From NCBI GenBank assembly GCA_050246735.1, contig JBFWVM010000004.1, positions 124,001 through 188,000 on the forward strand: a DNA stretch of 64,000 bases, given 5' to 3'. This stretch comes from Taklimakanibacter sp050246735 (GTDB lineage: Bacteria > Pseudomonadota > Alphaproteobacteria > Rhizobiales > Aestuariivirgaceae). Position 1 is the first letter of the stretch. Every line of letters starts with the position of its first letter. Positions 34,530 through 44,081 of the stretch are shown here, one piece after another. The translations under genes were made by a program, and so were the position numbers. Below the pieces are notes generated by a model, which was given only the letters and a program-made list of their open reading frames with translations, searched no databases and was not told the DNA's origin.

Positions 34530-37282
34530 CCTGCCTGTGCCGGGTTGTCGTCCATCCGCTTCCCCGTGAAAACATAGCGTTGATAGACATAGCCTATGCC
34601 GACGAGGAACAGGCCGAGGCCCAGGAAGGACGCCACCCGGTAGAGGCCGCCCAGGGCCGCCATGTCGGACAGGAAAACCTTGCAGACGGTCAGGATGAGG
34701 ATCGCCAGCGCGCCGTGCCTGAGCCATGGCGCCTTGCGCCACAGCCCGACGGCCAGCAGCACCAGCGAGGAGACCAGCCATACGACCGAATAGGCGTAAT
34801 ATTCGGCATCGCTCGCGGCCCAGAGATCGAGGATCGGACCCTGGAAGAAGCGCTTCGTCTCGAGCGTGATCCAGGTGAGGACGAGCAGCAGCGCCAGCGC
34901 GAACAGCACGACGGGCGCCGAAGGCGTCCTGGGGATCGGCGGCAGGTCATGGGCGATGAGGCCGATGAGGACGGCCGGGGCCAGATAGGCGACGAGAAGC
35001 GCGTTGAATACCGGATAGCCACCGATGCTGTCGTAGTTGAAGAGCGGATTGAGTACGAGGAGCTGGCCGAAGATCACCCCGGCAAGACCGAGACCGATCA
35101 GGACGATCGACCACCATTTGTCGATCCGCCGACGTCCTCGGGCCGCAAAGCCGCGCAGGCGCCACCAGCCTGCTCCCAGCCAGACCAGCGTATGCAGGGC
35201 CAGCTCGAACAGCGTCAGCTCCTCGGCGGCGATGCGCCCTTCGGTGGCAATGCGGATCTCGAGCGCCACGAGAAGCAGCGCGAAGATGAAGGCGCCGCTT
35301 TCCATCACCGTGACGGCGAGATCGCTCAGGCGCTGCTTGAACAGCCATCCCGCCGCGAGGAAGGCAAGGGCCGGAATGCCATAGCCATAGAGGATCCATT
35401 GCGTGCCGAGCGCGTGATTGGTTTCGTAGCTCAGCACATAGGGATTGAGGGCGAGACGCGCCAGGATGACGGCCGCGACGCAGAGCGCCAGCTTGCGCAG
35501 CTCCCTGAGATCGAGCGTCTTCTCGATCCAGGCGAGCGCCGGCAGCTGAAGGGCAAGCGCCACGGTGAGCCAGGCCTCCCGGAACACGAAGGCGAAGGCG
35601 AAGCTCACGCCCGCGATCGCCGCCGCCGCATAGAAGCCGAGCGCCAGGCGGTAGGGACGCTCTTCGCGCCGCTTGTTCAGCGCTCCGGCCAGCGTCACGG
35701 CAAGTCCCGCCGCCGCCGTCGCGGTGATCGCCCAGAGGAGATCGGTGGTGAAGAAGCGGCTGCGCGCATAGGCCGCCGCCAGGATGAGCAAGGCGCCGGC
35801 GAGCGAGAGGCCTGCCCACACCGGCGGCCGCCGGCTGCCGCGCAGCAGGAGGAAGCCCAGCGCCGCGATGAGCGCTCCGGCGGAGAGATGCGACAGGACG
35901 AAGGCCCTCGCTTCCGGCGCGAACAAGGCGCCCTGGGGCGCGATGACGTTGCCGGCATCGACGTCGTAGAGCAGCTGGCCGAGTATCCCCTCCGGATCCC
36001 AGGCCAGGAGGACGAAGAACAGGAGGAGCGCGGCGAGACCGATGAAGCCGTCGAAGCGCTGGAAGCGCCGGCCGGCAAAGGCGAAGGCGACCGCGCCCAG
36101 CATCGCGAGCGCGATGCCGACCGCCGGCGCATTGGCGGCTTCGGCGGCAAAGGCCGCGAGGCCGACGCTGCCGATGGCCGCCAGCCAGCCGTTGAATTCG
36201 GGCCCTTCCGGGCGATGCGGCTTCTGCCAGATCACCGGCGCCTCGGCGGGCGTCAGGCGAAGCGCCAGCCAGACCGCCGCCGCGGTCAATAGGGCGAGGA
36301 AGGCGGCGATGATCAGGAGATCGCCGGCCTGCATCGGCGCCATGATCCAGACCAGGGTCCAGAGGAGGCCGCCGGCCGTCGCGCCATAGGCGAGCCAGCC
36401 CCAGCCGCGATAGACGACGACCGCATAGGCCGCCGCGGCGATGAGGGCGAGATAGGCGAAAAGGATGCCGGCATTGGGCTCGGAAGACGACACGAGCGCC
36501 GGCGTCGCGAAACCCGCGAGCAGGCCGATGATCGCGACGATCGGCGTGTGCAGCGCCGCGAGGGCGAAAGCCGCGAGCGCCACCACGGCAAGACCGATGA
36601 AGGCTGAGGCCGGGCTCAGGAGGTCGAGCAGCGCATAGGCGGCATAGACGCTGGCGAAGCAGATGAAGAGGCCGGCGCTGGTGAGCGCCCCCGGCACGTA
36701 ATCGGGCTTGAGAGCGGCAATCTCCTTCTGCGGCGGCCGCCGGCGGAGCCATTCGCCGGCCGCCGTCAAGGCGACGCCGAGCACGAGACCGAAGGCGGCG
36801 CGCATCGCCGGCGTGAGGAGCGCGTTGTCGATCGAATATTTGATGAGGAAGATGCCGGCCAGGACCAGGGCGACCGCCCCCAGCCAGACCAGCCAGCGCG
36901 AGGTCAGCCGTTCTTCGATGCCGGCCCGGGGCGGCCGAGATGGCGGCGGCGGTTCGGGCGGTGCCGAAGCCGCCATGTCGGCAGCCTCGGTGGCAGCCGG
37001 CAGTCCGGCGGCGGGCGGGGCCACGGGTTCCGAAATCCGTTGCGGATCCCGGCCGGCTTCCGTCCACACCCGTCCCGGCTGGGCTTCGGGCGTCTCCGGC
37101 ACGGTCCCCGGCATCTCGCTCGCCGGCGCTCGTGCCTCAGCCTGCATCAGCCTCGCCTCGAGCCTGGCCAGGCGCCGTTTCAGGTCGCCGGAACGGCTCA
37201 GCGCCACGATGGACAGGATGAGGGGCGCCAGGAAGATCGCCAGCGCAAGCAGCGTCAGAAAACCGAAAAAGGCGTCGTCCAT
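34526..37282 (-). CDS. DUF2339 family large membrane protein
   Basis: A 918-residue protein. After one N-terminal helix and a short charged/Pro-Ala-rich region (about residues 30-120, possibly coiled coil then linker) there are about 25 consecutive hydrophobic segments to the C-terminus. This is the layout of DUF2339 (PF10101) proteins, whose function is not known. A conserved SRWLVWLG-like opening of the membrane part is visible near residue 125. It is the last gene of the long minus-strand run, 42 bases after the cupin gene. Confidence 0.85.
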   Translation of the reverse strand: MDDAFFGFLTLLALAIFLAPLILSIVALSRSGDLKRRLARLEARLMQAEARAPASEMPGTVPETPEAQPGRVWTEAGRDPQRISEPVAPPAAGLPAATEAADMAASAPPEPPPPSRPPRAGIEERLTSRWLVWLGAVALVLAGIFLIKYSIDNALLTPAMRAAFGLVLGVALTAAGEWLRRRPPQKEIAALKPDYVPGALTSAGLFICFASVYAAYALLDLLSPASAFIGLAVVALAAFALAALHTPIVAIIGLLAGFATPALVSSSEPNAGILFAYLALIAAAAYAVVVYRGWGWLAYGATAGGLLWTLVWIMAPMQAGDLLIIAAFLALLTAAAVWLALRLTPAEAPVIWQKPHRPEGPEFNGWLAAIGSVGLAAFAAEAANAPAVGIALAMLGAVAFAFAGRRFQRFDGFIGLAALLLFFVLLAWDPEGILGQLLYDVDAGNVIAPQGALFAPEARAFVLSHLSAGALIAALGFLLLRGSRRPPVWAGLSLAGALLILAAAYARSRFFTTDLLWAITATAAAGLAVTLAGALNKRREERPYRLALGFYAAAAIAGVSFAFAFVFREAWLTVALALQLPALAWIEKTLDLRELRKLALCVAAVILARLALNPYVLSYETNHALGTQWILYGYGIPALAFLAAGWLFKQRLSDLAVTVMESGAFIFALLLVALEIRIATEGRIAAEELTLFELALHTLVWLGAGWWRLRGFAARGRRRIDKWWSIVLIGLGLAGVIFGQLLVLNPLFNYDSIGGYPVFNALLVAYLAPAVLIGLIAHDLPPIPRTPSAPVVLFALALLLVLTWITLETKRFFQGPILDLWAASDAEYYAYSVVWLVSSLVLLAVGLWRKAPWLRHGALAILILTVCKVFLSDMAALGGLYRVASFLGLGLFLVGIGYVYQRYVFTGKRMDDNPAQAG

Positions 37283-37324
37283 GGACTCACAGTCTACGCA
37301 AGGGTGACGCGCTCATCCAGTAGG

Positions 37325-37777
37325 TCAGCTATTGGCTTCGGGCGGCAGGAAGTCGACCTCGTGGCGGGCCGAGATCCGCACCGCCTCGGCCGGATCGGCG
37401 ACGTCGTGCAGACTGTCGAACAGCTTTTCCAGCATGCGCGCAGGCGAAACCCAGAACAGCGCGCGAGCGGGCTTGTCCGATTTATTGAAGTAGCCATGCG
37501 GGATGCCGCGCGGCATGCGCACCAGGTCGCCCGCCTTGGCCTTCATCCACTTGCCGTCGAGCTTGAGATCGAGCTCGCCTTCCTGGACGAGGATGAATTC
37601 GTCCTGGGTCGGATGAACATGGACGGGCACGAACTGTCCGGGCTGGCTGTTGGTTTCGAAGGCGAAGCTCGAAGCGCAGACGGCTTTCGGGAAATAGAGC
37701 TGGCCCAGTATGTTCCAGCTCTTTCCTGCATAGCCCTTGCCGTTGGCGGTGATGCCTTTCTCCAGATCGTCGGCCAT
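37325..37777 (-). CDS. Cupin-domain protein
   Basis: A 150-residue single-domain cupin. The first motif reads VPVHVHPTQDEFILVQEGELD with two His and one Glu as metal ligands; the second is DLVRMPRGIPHGYFN. Fold family is clear, activity is not: such small cupins include isomerases, dioxygenases and non-enzymatic sensors. It follows the GFA-like gene by 20 bases and precedes the DUF2339 gene. The start at 37777 is preferred over an upstream GTG that lies inside the previous gene. Confidence 0.85.
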   Translation of the reverse strand: MADDLEKGITANGKGYAGKSWNILGQLYFPKAVCASSFAFETNSQPGQFVPVHVHPTQDEFILVQEGELDLKLDGKWMKAKAGDLVRMPRGIPHGYFNKSDKPARALFWVSPARMLEKLFDSLHDVADPAEAVRISARHEVDFLPPEANS

Positions 37778-37797
37778 TCTCGTTCTCCCCTGTCTGG

Positions 37798-38277
37798 CTA
37801 TTTTCCCGGCCCCAGGATCGCTTCGCGGCGTTTCAGGCTGTCGGCCGGCCACTGCGTCTTCATGTCATAGAATATCTCGAAGGCCGGCGCGCCGTCGGGA
37901 AGCCTGACCCAGGGCAGCTTCGAGCGCGTGAATATATGGGCGTCCGGCGTGAACGCCGCGGGATCGTCGAGCGTGCTCAGGCGCACGAACCGCATGGGCC
38001 GGCGGCCATAGTCGCTCCACAGGGCGGTGCGGCAGTCGGGACAGCGGTAGATGTCGTGCGGGCGGCCGCTTTCGGTCGGCATGGACAGCGCTTCCGGCTT
38101 TCCCTTGAGCAGCTCGATGCGGTCCGCCTCGATGATGCCGTTGATCACGAAAGCGCTGCCGGTCTGGCGCTGGCAGTCGCGGCAATGGCAGCAGTTGACG
38201 AACATGGGCGATGATTTCAGCCGATAGCGCACGGCACCGCAGAAGCAGCCGCCGTCGAGATCACGAGTTTCCGCCAT
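37798..38277 (-). CDS. GFA/CENP-V family zinc protein
   Basis: A 159-residue protein with the cysteine pattern of the GFA fold: C11/C13 in GGCFCGAVRY, CCHCRDCQ near residues 29-36 and CPDC near 79-82, giving two zinc sites. The family was named for glutathione-dependent formaldehyde activation, but most members have no proven activity. Its ATG is two bases after the dnaE stop, so it is transcribed with dnaE. Confidence 0.9.
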   Translation of the reverse strand: MAETRDLDGGCFCGAVRYRLKSSPMFVNCCHCRDCQRQTGSAFVINGIIEADRIELLKGKPEALSMPTESGRPHDIYRCPDCRTALWSDYGRRPMRFVRLSTLDDPAAFTPDAHIFTRSKLPWVRLPDGAPAFEIFYDMKTQWPADSLKRREAILGPGK

Positions 38278-38279
38278 GG

Positions 38280-41200
38280 TCACAAGTCCTGTACGTCGAC
38301 GACGCCGGAGATCGCCTTGATGGCTCCCTTGATCTGCGGCGTGATGGTGAATTTGTTGCCGAGTATAACCTCTACCTCCCTGCCCTTGTCCATCTGCAGG
38401 ATGAGCTTCACCGGGGCCTTGCCGCCATTGCTCAGACGACGGGCGATCGAGTCGACGGGTCCGGCATCGCGCACGAAGATGGTGAGGCCGGAGGTGATCT
38501 GGGCGGCGGCGCGCTCCAGCTCCTCCACGCCCTGCAGCCTGAGGCGCACCTCCTCGCCATCGACGTCGGCCTCGACGCGCGCGATCACCGCCTTGCCGGG
38601 CTCGAGCAGGTCGCGCGAGACGGCCAGCGTGTCGGAGAAGCAGATGGTCTCGAACTGGCCGGTCGGATCGGAAAAGCCGACAAAGGCGAACTTGTTGCCG
38701 GATTTCGACCGCCGCTCCTGGCGGTGGGTGATGGTGCCGGCAAGCTTCGCCGCGGTGGCGCCCTTGGTCAAAGCCTTGTCGTGGAAGGAAGACCAGGTAT
38801 CGATGCCGAGCCGCGCGAGCCGGCCCATATAGTCGTCGAGCGGATGGCCCGACAGATAGAAGCCGATCGCCTCGAACTCGTTGGCGAGGCGCTCCATCGG
38901 CAGCCACGTCTCGCGCGCCGGCAGCGCCACGTCCTCCAGCCGCCCGGACGACTGGCCGAACAGGTCGTGCTGGCCGGCCTCGGCCTCCGCGGTGGTGCGG
39001 TTGGCCATGGCGAGCATGGCGTCGACGCCCTCGAGCACGCGCGCGCGGTTGGGCTCGAGATCGTCGAAGGCGCCGGCCTTGGCCAGGCTTTCGAGCGCCC
39101 GGCGGTTCAATATATGGGCATCGATCCGGCGGGCGAAGTCGCCGAGCGAGACATAGGGCCCCTCGGCCTTGCGCTTCTCCACCAGATGCTGGATGGCGCC
39201 CGAGCCGACATTCCTGAGCGCCGACAGCGAGTAGAGGACGGCGGCGTCCTTCACCGCGAAATCGACCTCCGAGGTGTTGATCGACGGCGGCACGATCCTG
39301 ACGCCGATGCGCTGCGCCTCCTGGCGGAAGACCTGAAGCTTGTCGGTATTGCCCATGTCGAGAGACATCGAGGCGGCCAGGAACTCGACCGGATGGTTGG
39401 CCTTGAGATAGGCCGTCTGGTAGCTGATATAGGCGTAAGGCGCCGAATGCGACTTGTTGAAGCCGTATTCGGCGAACTTCGCGCAGGCGTCGAAGATGTT
39501 GGTGGCGATCGCCTGGTCGATGCCGCGCCCGACGGCGCCTTTCAGGAAGTTGTCGCGCTGGGCGTCCATTTCCGACTTGATCTTCTTGCCCATGGCGCGG
39601 CGCAGCAGGTCGGCCTGCGCCAGAGTGTAGCCGGCGAGATCCTTGGCGATCTGCTGCACCTGCTCCTGATAGGTGATGACGCCGAAGGTCTCCCTGAGGA
39701 TCGGCTCGAGCCAGGGATGCATGTATTCGATCGGCTCGCGGCCGAGTTTGCGCGCGCAATAGAGCGGGATGTTGGCCATCGGGCCCGGGCGATAGAGGGC
39801 AACGAGCGCGATCAGGTCCTCGAAGCGGTCGGCGCGCATCTGGCGCACCGCGTCGCGCATGCCGGCGCTTTCCAGCTGGAACACGCCCACCGTGTCGCCC
39901 TGCCCCAGCATGTGGTAGGTCGCCTGGTCGTCGAGCGGGATTTTGTTGGCGTCGAAATCGGGAATGCGCTGGCGGATGAGGCGTTGCGCCTTGTCGATGA
40001 TGGTGAGCGTCTTGAGGCCGAGGAAGTCGAACTTAACGAGCCCCGCCTTCTCGACATATTTCATGTTGAACTGGGTCGCGGGCAGCGACGAGCGCGGATC
40101 GCGGTAGAGCGGCACCAGCTCTTCCAGCGGCCGGTCGCCGATCACGATGCCGGCGGCGTGGGTCGATGCGTGCCGGTAAAGGCCCTCGAGCTTGAGGCCG
40201 ATCTCGAGCATGGCGCGCACGGTCGGGTCCTTGTCGCGCTCCTCCTTGAGGCGCGGCTCGCCGTCGATCGCCTGGGCCAGGCTCACCGGATTGGCCGGGT
40301 TCATCGGGATCATCTTGCTCAGGCGGTCCACCTGGCCATAAGGCATCTGCAGCACCCGGCCGACGTCGCGGCATACCGCGCGCGCCTGCAGCTTGCCGAA
40401 GGTGATGATCTGGGCGACGTGGTCCTTGCCGTATTTGCGCTGGACGTAGTCGATCACCTCGTCGCGCCGGTCCTGGCAGAAATCGATGTCGAAGTCGGGC
40501 ATCGACACGCGGTCGGGATTGAGGAAGCGCTCGAACAGTAGCTTGAAGCGCAAGGGGTCGAGATCGGTGATGGTGAGCGCATAGGCGACGAGCGAGCCCG
40601 CACCCGAGCCGCGCCCGGGACCTACCGGTATGCCCTGCGACTTCGCATATTTGATGAAATCCGCGACGATCAGGAAATAGCCGGGATATTTCATCTTGAT
40701 GATGACTTCGAGCTCGAAGTCTAGGCGCTGGCGGTAGTCCTCCGGGCTGTAGCCCTCGGCAAGCCCGCGCTCCTCGAGGCGCAGGGCCAGGCCGTCCACC
40801 GCCTGGCGGCGCAGCTCCTCGGCCTCGTCGCCCTCGCCGTAGCGCGGCAGGATCGGCTTCTGCGACCTGACCCTGAAGGCGCAGCGCCTGGCGATCTCGA
40901 CCGTCGAGGCGATCGCCTCGGGGATGTCGGCGAAGAGGGCCGCCATCTGCTGCGGCGACTTGAAATAATGCTCCGGCGTCAGCCGGCGGCGGTCCTCGGC
41001 GGCGACCACCTCGCCTTCGGCGATGCAGATCAGCGCGTCATGGGCGGCATAGTCGTCGAGCTTGGCGAAATAGGGCTCGTTCGTCGCGACGAGCGGCAGG
41101 CCGAGCTCATAGGCGAGATCGATCAGCCCGGGCTCCGCCAGCTGCTCGTTCTCGGTGCCGTGGCGCTGCAATTCGACATAGAGCCGGTCGCCGAAGATAT

Positions 41201-41729
41201 GGGCCAGTTCCTCGATGCGGACGCGCGCGATATGAGGCTGGCCCTGGACCAGCGCCTCGTTGACGGGACCGTCGGGGCCGCCGGTCAGGCAGATGAGCCC
41301 GCCGGCATGATCGCGCAGGTAGTCCATGGCGACATGGGGCTCGGCGGTATCGGGCGTGTCGAGATAGGCGCGGCTCGACAGGAGCATCAGGTTGCGATAG
41401 CCGGACTCGTCCTTGGCCAGGAGCGCCAGGCTCGGCATCTTGCGCAGGCCGGTCCTCTGGCGGTGGACGGCGTCGGGCGCCGACTGGTCGGGGCATGCGA
41501 CCTTGAGCGTGCAGCCGATGATGGGCTGGATGCCCTTCTCGCTCAGGGCGTCGGAGAATTCGAGAGCGCCGAACAGGTTGCCGGTATCGGTGATGGCGAG
41601 GGCCGGACTGCCCATCTCCTTGGCGAGAGCGCCCATCTGCTTGATATGCAAGGCTCCTTCCGCCAGCGAATAGGCTGAATGGGTCCTCAGATGGATAAAG
41701 GTCACGCTGTTCTTCGACTCGGCCGCCAT
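38280..41729 (-). CDS. dnaE: DNA polymerase III alpha subunit
   Basis: A 1149-residue replicative polymerase. The order is PHP domain (about 10-280), palm with catalytic PDFDIDF at 411-417 (D412, D414), the later KFDFLGL Asp, fingers, a helix-hairpin-helix region and an OB-fold near residue 980-1060. Length matches DnaE1. The PHP motif HLRTHSAYS lacks the Asp seen in metal-binding PHP domains, in keeping with proofreading by a separate epsilon subunit. It is downstream of lolC-lolD, the usual rhizobial order, but with a 361-base gap. Confidence 0.96.
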   Translation of the reverse strand: MAAESKNSVTFIHLRTHSAYSLAEGALHIKQMGALAKEMGSPALAITDTGNLFGALEFSDALSEKGIQPIIGCTLKVACPDQSAPDAVHRQRTGLRKMPSLALLAKDESGYRNLMLLSSRAYLDTPDTAEPHVAMDYLRDHAGGLICLTGGPDGPVNEALVQGQPHIARVRIEELAHIFGDRLYVELQRHGTENEQLAEPGLIDLAYELGLPLVATNEPYFAKLDDYAAHDALICIAEGEVVAAEDRRRLTPEHYFKSPQQMAALFADIPEAIASTVEIARRCAFRVRSQKPILPRYGEGDEAEELRRQAVDGLALRLEERGLAEGYSPEDYRQRLDFELEVIIKMKYPGYFLIVADFIKYAKSQGIPVGPGRGSGAGSLVAYALTITDLDPLRFKLLFERFLNPDRVSMPDFDIDFCQDRRDEVIDYVQRKYGKDHVAQIITFGKLQARAVCRDVGRVLQMPYGQVDRLSKMIPMNPANPVSLAQAIDGEPRLKEERDKDPTVRAMLEIGLKLEGLYRHASTHAAGIVIGDRPLEELVPLYRDPRSSLPATQFNMKYVEKAGLVKFDFLGLKTLTIIDKAQRLIRQRIPDFDANKIPLDDQATYHMLGQGDTVGVFQLESAGMRDAVRQMRADRFEDLIALVALYRPGPMANIPLYCARKLGREPIEYMHPWLEPILRETFGVITYQEQVQQIAKDLAGYTLAQADLLRRAMGKKIKSEMDAQRDNFLKGAVGRGIDQAIATNIFDACAKFAEYGFNKSHSAPYAYISYQTAYLKANHPVEFLAASMSLDMGNTDKLQVFRQEAQRIGVRIVPPSINTSEVDFAVKDAAVLYSLSALRNVGSGAIQHLVEKRKAEGPYVSLGDFARRIDAHILNRRALESLAKAGAFDDLEPNRARVLEGVDAMLAMANRTTAEAEAGQHDLFGQSSGRLEDVALPARETWLPMERLANEFEAIGFYLSGHPLDDYMGRLARLGIDTWSSFHDKALTKGATAAKLAGTITHRQERRSKSGNKFAFVGFSDPTGQFETICFSDTLAVSRDLLEPGKAVIARVEADVDGEEVRLRLQGVEELERAAAQITSGLTIFVRDAGPVDSIARRLSNGGKAPVKLILQMDKGREVEVILGNKFTITPQIKGAIKAISGVVDVQDL

Positions 41730-41896
41730 GATCCGGAATCTAGCGCAATCGCGCGCAGGAATGCGACATCAGCCGAGCCCTGTCCACAAGAGAGCAAAAT
41801 TCTTGATTTCGCGCAGAGATTGTAGTATCTGGAGAATTCCAGGATCGGATGATGCGCGCCCGCAGGTCGAAAGCTTGCGGGCGTTTGTCTTGCAAG

Positions 41897-41927
41897 GGCC
41901 GATTTTTTCATCGATGAAAAAATGGCC
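41897..41927. repeat. Long inverted repeat with AT core and GGCC ends
   Basis: Positions 41902-41923 are a perfect 22-base palindrome centred on TCGA; it is extended by GGCC on both sides if one G (41901) is bulged. The stem contains a T6/A6 tract. It could be a bidirectional terminator for the lolC-lolD transcript, although no U-run follows outside the stem, or a protein-binding site upstream of dnaE. Confidence 0.55.
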
Positions 41928-41969
41928 GACGGATTCTCACCTCTTCCACTCCGGTCCGGGCGCGATTCC

Positions 41970-42070
41970 GAATTCCCTGCTCTCTTTTCCTGGACGGGCC
42001 TAACCCATTGATTTCCCGTCAGGCGGCTCCGGCCGAAATTCCCTGTTATTCGTTGTTATTCCCTGTTTCC
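41970..42070. repeat. Cluster of degenerate ATTCCCTG units downstream of lolD
   Basis: Two exact copies of ATTCCCTGTT lie at 42038-42047 and 42058-42067, exactly 20 bases apart, with TGTTATT also repeated at 42044 and 42054. Two weaker relatives are GAATTCCCTGCTCT (41970-41983) and ATTTCCCGTC (42011-42020). From memory, similar TTCCCTGTTATT-rich stretches are common between genes in Rhizobiales; no function is known to me. Confidence 0.5.
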
Positions 42071-42090
42071 GAAAAATAACATCGCCGGCC

Positions 42091-42770
<680 letters not shown>

Positions 42771-42774
<4 letters not shown>

Positions 42775-44081
42775 TCGTAGCGCAGAGCCTCGACCGGATC
42801 GAGGCGAGCGGCACGCCAGGACGGATAGAGCGTTGCGGCGAAGGAGAGCACCAGGGACATGACGACGATAGCCGCGGTCTGGGTTGGATCCATGTCGGCT
42901 GGCAACTGCGACAGGTAGTAGAGCTCGGGGTTGAAAACATCGGTGCCCGAAAGCCGGCCGATCAACTGGCGGATATTCTCCACGTTGAGGCAAATGACGA
43001 GGCCGAGAAGAAAACCTGCCGCCGTGCCGGCGACGCCGATCGCCGCTCCGGTCATAAAGAAGATGCGCTGCACGCTGCCGCTCGACGCGCCCATGGTGCG
43101 CAGGATGGCTATATCGTGTCCTTTGTCCTTCACCAGCATGATAAGACCGGAGATGATATTGAGCGCCGCCACCAAAATGATCAGCGTCAGAATAAGGAAC
43201 ATGACGTTGCGCTCGACAGAGAGCGCGCTGAAGAAAGCTTTATTCCGGTTCTGCCAGGTCTGGAGATCGAAGCCCGGTCCCGCCGCGTCGAGCAGCGCTG
43301 GCGTCATCTCGCCGATGGCGTCAGGATCCTCGACCGTGACTTCGATGGCGGACACCGCATTGTCGACGACGAAATAGTCCTGGGCTTCGGCCAGCGGCAT
43401 GTAGATTACGCTCTGGTCATATTCCGACATGCCGATCTTGAATATGGCGACTACGGGATAGTCACGAATTCTGGGAGCTGTCCCCATCACCGTCTCGGGC
43501 CCGCTCGGGGAAATGATCGTCAACGTGCTGCCAAGACCCAACTGGTGGCGCGCCGCCATCCCCTCGCCGATGGCCACGCCATCGGATGCCTCAAAGCCGT
43601 CCAGGGATGGTTTGGGGTCCGGCGTACCCGTTTGCCCGATGGCGGTGATCAGGTCGTCGTTGTTGATGCTCGAAAGCTGCTTGAGGTCCGCTTCGTGAAC
43701 GCCTCGAACGAGCGCCCCGGTATTGTTGCGCTGGGTCGAGGCCATTGCCTGCCCTTCGACAAACGGCATGGCGTGCACGACACCCGGCACCTTGGCGAGG
43801 CGGCCGGCGACGGCCTCATAGTCCGTGATCGGACCATAGTCGCTGGAATAGAGAGTTGCGTGGCCGCTGAAGCCCAAGATCTTGTCGAGCAGTTCGGCGC
43901 GGAAGCCGTTGAGCACCGCCATGACCACGATGAGGGTCGCCACCCCCAGCGTGATGCCGATGAAGGAGAAGCCGGAAATGACCGAGATGAACCCTTCCCG
44001 GCGGCGCGAGCGCAAGTACCGCAAGGCCAGCATCCGCTCGAAGGGAGCGAAGGGCCCGGTGTCCGGCAGCGCGCCCGCCAT
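42771..44081 (-). CDS. lolC: Lipoprotein-releasing system transmembrane protein (LolC/LolE type)
   Basis: A 436-residue permease of the MacB/LolC family. An N-terminal helix (about residues 28-58) follows a conserved RYLRSRRREGFISVI stretch. A periplasmic domain spans about 60-285, and three helices follow before the C-terminal RAARLDPVEALRYE. Alphaproteobacteria often have a single LolC/E-like subunit (LolF) forming a homodimer, and no second permease is present here. It is coupled to proS (TGATG overlap) and lolD (ATGA overlap). Confidence 0.93.

Larger units (their letters stand above)
41730..42090. other. Gene-free spacer between lolD and dnaE
   Basis: No credible coding sequence is present on either strand. 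The spacer contains a near-perfect hairpin (41897-41927) and a cluster of degenerate ATTCCCTG repeats (41970-42070), both listed separately. It must also hold the dnaE promoter; I could not pick one with confidence. Confidence 0.7.

Noticed and set aside
34580..36292. A 570-codon plus-strand frame opposite the DUF2339 gene
   Set aside because: Composed of charged, repetitive sequence complementary to membrane helices; no family features.
38211..40541. A 776-codon plus-strand open frame opposite dnaE
   Set aside because: It is the mirror of a strongly conserved polymerase gene in GC-rich DNA; its product is rich in Arg, Gly, Ala and Asp without any recognisable motif.
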